A stretch of DNA of 30,368 nt from Glaciecola sp. UBA983. Lineage in GTDB: Bacteria > Pseudomonadota > Gammaproteobacteria > Enterobacterales > Alteromonadaceae. The stretch is from the NCBI GenBank assembly GCA_002292215.1, contig DBBN01000069.1:1-30368 (forward strand), given 5' to 3'. Under the pieces are notes generated by a model that saw nothing but the letters and a program-made list of their open reading frames with translations, did not search any database and was not told the DNA's origin. Shown piece after piece: positions 27,025 to 30,368 of the stretch; position 1 is the stretch's first letter; each line of letters begins with the position of its first letter. The translations under genes and the position numbers were made by a program.

Positions 27025-28647
27025 TTATTTAGATGATTCTCTTTGAGCTATCATTGCTTGGTATTCTGCTAATTTAGCTTCGGCTTGTTCGCCAAACAAA
27101 ATCTCACATGCTTCAAGTAAACCTGGGCTAGAAAGGATCTCGCTACTGCGTAACACCATCGAAATTTTAGAACGACGTCGTAAAAAATCATCCAATTTAG
27201 TTATCATTTCTCTGCGTGCGGCATAATGTAATTCAGCACGAATATACTCTGCATTATGCATCAGCTGTTCGGCTTGTTGTGGATCGCGTTGGATCTCATC
27301 AATAATCTGTAACGCATTAATATCATAGCGACGCCATAACCTCGTAGACAATAGCTCTGACGAATATACAGGAGTCAGTGCATCAAGGTTGATCAACGCT
27401 GCTCGGTCTAAAAAGGTTTGCTTGTGGGCATCACTAGATTCACCGTACCATTTGGCATGCGGCTTAGGTAATGGCATATCAAATGCGGCTATCGTATCTG
27501 CAATCTCGTTACCAACATTAATACAGTCGGTCAATTTGCCACCAAATATACTCACCAGTCTTTTTGGTGTATTGACATCCACTGCATGTTTACGTGACAG
27601 TTGCACCCAATCAGAGCTACCGCTATTGCCTTTAACTGCCAAAGGACGAACGCCACAGCGCTCGGAGATGACATCCGCCATCGTGAGAGGTTGGTCTAAG
27701 TTTAATAATGCATTGACGTTATCTAAAATAAAATGACGATCGGCATCGGTGACAACCGGATTAGGGGAGTCGACTTTATCATCAGTGGTGCCAATACAGG
27801 TTTTTTGTCCCATTGGAATAACAAAGAACAAACGTCCATCGGATGCAAAAAACGCTAATACCTTGTCAACTTTGGTCAGCTTATTCACAATTAAATGAAC
27901 GCCCTTAGAGAAAACATGATGATGTTCAGTCTTGTTCTCTAGTTCAGCATTGAATGCATCGGCAAACGGGCCACAGGCATTGATGACACTTTTGGCTTTA
28001 ATCGCGATGGGTTCACCGCTGATTTCATCTTTGGCTGCGACATGCCAGATATTATCGATAAATTGAGCATCTTGGGCAGAAACGTAATTCGTTACTACCG
28101 CACCATTATCCATTGCCCCACGAATAAAATTAAATACAAAACGCGCATCATTATCATGCAAAAACGCATCTGAATATTCAAAGCCACCTTGAGCATTACT
28201 TGTATCAATCACGGGCTCACGGGCTTCAATAGCCGCAGAGGATAAAAACTCAGGGAAACGGGTAAAAAATCGTCCCATGATCCAGTACAACAACGTACCT
28301 AAATAGACAAATAATGCAGGAAAACGAAAGCCTTTTTGTAGTGTCGTCAAAAACCGAATCTCTTGCACTGTAGAAGGGTAAGATTGCATCAAGTGATTGC
28401 GGCTTTTACACAATTTATTAACGAGCAGATATTCATGCGATTCAAGGTATTTGATCCCACCCCAAGCTAAATTGGAGGAATGTGAGCTCGTTTCTCCTGC
28501 AAAATCGCCTTTATCAATGACGGCCACTGAGAGGCCTTTTTTTGATAATGCAGCAGCACTAACAGCGCCATTGATACCGGCTCCAACGACTAGTACATCG
28601 TATGTTTGAGCAGATAATTGGGTCAGATTGGTATCGCGTAAATTCAT
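27025..28647 (-). CDS. glpD: Glycerol-3-phosphate dehydrogenase (FAD, aerobic type)
   Basis: A membrane-associated flavoenzyme that oxidises glycerol-3-phosphate to DHAP and passes electrons to quinone. The FAD loop GAGINGA lies at residues 22-28, with TSSHSSNLAWGGIKYLE downstream (the E. coli equivalent is TSSASSKLIHGGLRYLE) and the GTTDDKVDSP and FGGKLT blocks further on. At 540 residues it is longer than E. coli GlpD (501) and contains a hydrophobic stretch near residues 112-125 (ALFVYLGTLLYWIMG) that could aid membrane contact. It is divergent from glpK, which supplies its substrate. glpF and glpR are not in the window. Confidence 0.93.
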   Translation of the reverse strand: MNLRDTNLTQLSAQTYDVLVVGAGINGAVSAAALSKKGLSVAVIDKGDFAGETSSHSSNLAWGGIKYLESHEYLLVNKLCKSRNHLMQSYPSTVQEIRFLTTLQKGFRFPALFVYLGTLLYWIMGRFFTRFPEFLSSAAIEAREPVIDTSNAQGGFEYSDAFLHDNDARFVFNFIRGAMDNGAVVTNYVSAQDAQFIDNIWHVAAKDEISGEPIAIKAKSVINACGPFADAFNAELENKTEHHHVFSKGVHLIVNKLTKVDKVLAFFASDGRLFFVIPMGQKTCIGTTDDKVDSPNPVVTDADRHFILDNVNALLNLDQPLTMADVISERCGVRPLAVKGNSGSSDWVQLSRKHAVDVNTPKRLVSIFGGKLTDCINVGNEIADTIAAFDMPLPKPHAKWYGESSDAHKQTFLDRAALINLDALTPVYSSELLSTRLWRRYDINALQIIDEIQRDPQQAEQLMHNAEYIRAELHYAARREMITKLDDFLRRRSKISMVLRSSEILSSPGLLEACEILFGEQAEAKLAEYQAMIAQRESSK

Positions 28648-28699
28648 TGAGTTGTCATCACCTTGTAAACAAAGACTTTCTATTTTTCATATTTATCAT

Positions 28700-28718
28700 A
28701 TAATTTAAACTAGAATTA
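28700..28718. repeat. Left arm of 19-bp inverted repeat between glpD and glpK
   Basis: ATAATTTAAACTAGAATTA; its reverse complement differs from the right arm (28760-28778) at only two of 19 positions. It faces glpD, 53 bases before the glpD start. Confidence 0.55.
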
Positions 28719-28745
28719 CTAATTTTTAAACTATTTTTCGCCTTT

Positions 28746-28774
28746 TTGTACAATAAAACTGATTCTAGTGTAAA
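28746..28774 (+). promoter_or_regulatory. Possible sigma-70 promoter of glpK
   Basis: TTGTAC and TGTAAA are separated by 17 bases. The -10 lies inside the right arm of the inverted repeat, so a protein bound there would block the promoter. Predicted leader is about 60 bases. Confidence 0.4.
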
Positions 28775-28778
28775 TTAT
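28760..28778. repeat. Right arm of 19-bp inverted repeat between glpD and glpK
   Basis: TGATTCTAGTGTAAATTAT, the mirror copy of 28700-28718, with 41 bases between the arms. A third related copy lies at 25592-25610. Confidence 0.55.
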
Positions 28779-28841
28779 TGGTTATAAATACGGCGCGGTT
28801 TTCTTTTAATATCCAAGTAAAGTTTCAAGTGAAGGTTCAGC

Positions 28842-30329
28842 ATGACTCAAGGTATTCTATCGATTGATCAAGGTACGACATCGACCCGCGCGATTGTATT
28901 TGATAAGCAAGGTAAGGCACTATGTAGTGCTCAACAAGAATTTACCCAGTATTTTCCAGAAAATGGCTGGGTGGAGCATGATCCTGAAGAAATTTGGCAA
29001 AGTACCTTAGCCGTATGTAAGTCCGTCTTAGAACAAGCGATAACAATGGGTATTGATGTCATGGGGATTGGGATCACCAATCAACGCGAAACGACCTTAG
29101 TGTGGAATCGCACAACCGGTAAGCCAGTTTACAATGCGATTGTGTGGCAAGACCGGCGCACAGCAGCAATGTGTAGCGAGTTGACAGAGAAAGGCGTACA
29201 AGTTACTGGGAAAACCGGGTTACTCCTCGATCCGTATTTTTCAGCCACCAAGATTGCGTGGATCTTAAATAATGTGCCAGATGCACGTGCCCAGGCTGAG
29301 CGTGGCGAATTGGCGTTTGGTACAATAGATACATTTTTAATTTGGCGTTTGACTCAAGGTCAGTCCCACGTCACAGACACTACTAATGCTTCTCGCACTA
29401 ATTTATTTAACATTCATACTATGGACTGGGATGATGAGTTGTGTGAATGGTTTGATGTGCCTCAAAGTGTATTACCTAAGGTGCTGGATTGTGCCGCTGA
29501 CTTTGGTGTGACTGCAGTGGGTGTGTTGCCAATTTCACTGCCTATAGCTGGTGTTGCCGGCGATCAACAAGCAGCCTTAGTCGGGCAATGTGGTTTTCAC
29601 AAAGGCGCATTAAAAAGTACCTATGGTACTGGCTGTTTTGCATTATTAAACACAGGGACTGAGCCACTTGCATCAACCTCTAAGTTATTGACGACCGTGG
29701 GATACTCGCTTAATGGCCAGACTCACTATGCGCTTGAAGGTTCGATATTTACCGCTGGCGCCAACGTGCAATGGTTGCGTGATGGAATACAAGTGATCGA
29801 CGATGCCAAAGCCTCACAAGTCCTTGCTGAGTCGCTCGATTATGATCATGGCGTAGTCTTAGTGCCTGCGTTCGCTGGTCTTGGCGCGCCGCATTGGCAG
29901 CCGAATGCACGAGCTGCGTTGTATGGTATGACGCGTGATACGTCCAATGCGCACTTTGCTCGTGCGGCGTTAGAAGCCGTGTGTTATCAGACTAATGATT
30001 TGTTAAATGCGATGGCCGTAGATGGGGTGCAAAGTACGTCAGTATTAGTGGATGGCGGGATGGTTGCAAATGATTGGTTGTGCCAATTTTTAGCAGATAT
30101 ATTACAAGTAGATATTCAACGTCCGGTTAATATGGAGTCAACCGCATTAGGCGCAGCGTTTTTAGCAGGGTTACAGCTTGAATTGTATGCTGATGTAGAA
30201 GAAATCTCACAGTTAAAAGCGATTGAACGCGTGTTCACACCAAATATTGATCCTCAAGTCCGTACCGCGTGTTTAGCGCGCTGGCAAGCAGCGGTGCAAA
30301 GCACCTTGATGTTTCATCAAGCCTTGTAG
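28842..30329 (+). CDS. glpK: Glycerol kinase
   Basis: Phosphorylates glycerol to glycerol-3-phosphate, trapping it in the cell for GlpD. The FGGY-family ATPase signature [15 protein letters not shown] is at residues 5-19; GDQQAA with the catalytic base D241 and TYGTGCF follow, and the C-terminal half contains [10 protein letters not shown]. The 495-residue length is near the E. coli value (502). The E. coli loop GGKGGTRI, which binds the inhibitor fructose-1,6-bisphosphate, is missing; the region reads [13 protein letters not shown] stands about eight bases ahead of the ATG. The stop is 39 bases from the window end. Confidence 0.96.
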   Translation: MTQGILSIDQGTTSTRAIVFDKQGKALCSAQQEFTQYFPENGWVEHDPEEIWQSTLAVCKSVLEQAITMGIDVMGIGITNQRETTLVWNRTTGKPVYNAIVWQDRRTAAMCSELTEKGVQVTGKTGLLLDPYFSATKIAWILNNVPDARAQAERGELAFGTIDTFLIWRLTQGQSHVTDTTNASRTNLFNIHTMDWDDELCEWFDVPQSVLPKVLDCAADFGVTAVGVLPISLPIAGVAGDQQAALVGQCGFHKGALKSTYGTGCFALLNTGTEPLASTSKLLTTVGYSLNGQTHYALEGSIFTAGANVQWLRDGIQVIDDAKASQVLAESLDYDHGVVLVPAFAGLGAPHWQPNARAALYGMTRDTSNAHFARAALEAVCYQTNDLLNAMAVDGVQSTSVLVDGGMVANDWLCQFLADILQVDIQRPVNMESTALGAAFLAGLQLELYADVEEISQLKAIERVFTPNIDPQVRTACLARWQAAVQSTLMFHQAL

Positions 30330-30368
30330 TGTCTTTGTCGCGGCTAAGTAGTTAATCAGCGGTTTTGT

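Overview
The window looks like ordinary chromosome from a marine-type gammaproteobacterium, most probably of the Alteromonadales. Three things point there: the AT-leaning base composition, the gene order pepA-holC-valS, and the arrangements glnA-ntrB-ntrC, DUF6776-erpA and tyrS/M23 peptidase-anmK. The protein sequences are close to their E. coli, Vibrio or Shewanella counterparts. I cannot name the genus. I see no IS element, prophage, CRISPR array, rRNA or tRNA.

Layout. 1-3735 (+): the 3' end of pepA, then holC and valS, closed by a strong terminator. 3851-5023 (-): plsC-like acyltransferase coupled to rraB. 5109-6239 (+): an Hpt + HD-GYP signalling protein. 6266-10800 (-): the nitrogen block, read as glnA, a small secreted Ig-like protein, glnL (ntrB) and glnG (ntrC). 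It has a sigma-54 promoter and two NtrC boxes upstream of glnA, and a third near-perfect NtrC box just ahead of glnL. 11230-14175 (+): uspE and typA (bipA). 14228-14699 (-): two small genes, one of them a 54-residue membrane protein. 14798-15934 (+): MalY/PatB C-S lyase. 15983-17194 (-): an atypical Nramp-like carrier. 17340-17966 (+): a UPF0149 protein. 17978-20096 (-): ClC chloride protein and hemJ. 20202-21334 (+): DUF6776 protein and erpA. 21381-25540 (-): a tight four-gene run of M23 peptidase (mepM-like), anmK, a D-2-hydroxyacid dehydrogenase and a secreted protein. 25739-26938 (+): tyrS. 27025-30329: divergent glpD (-) and glpK (+).

How the genes work together. The nitrogen block is a complete self-regulating circuit: NtrB phosphorylates NtrC, NtrC activates the sigma-54 promoter of glnA, and NtrC probably represses its own operon. 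The peptidase-anmK-dehydrogenase run suggests cell-wall turnover linked to use of the D-lactate released from MurNAc. glpD and glpK form a glycerol catabolic pair with a mirrored 19-bp element between them.

No wholly new system stands out. The most interesting points are family members with altered key residues (Nramp, ClC, GlpK), the Hpt-HD-GYP fusion, the 19-bp element shared by the glp and tyrS/mepM intergenic regions, and the anmK-dehydrogenase coupling.
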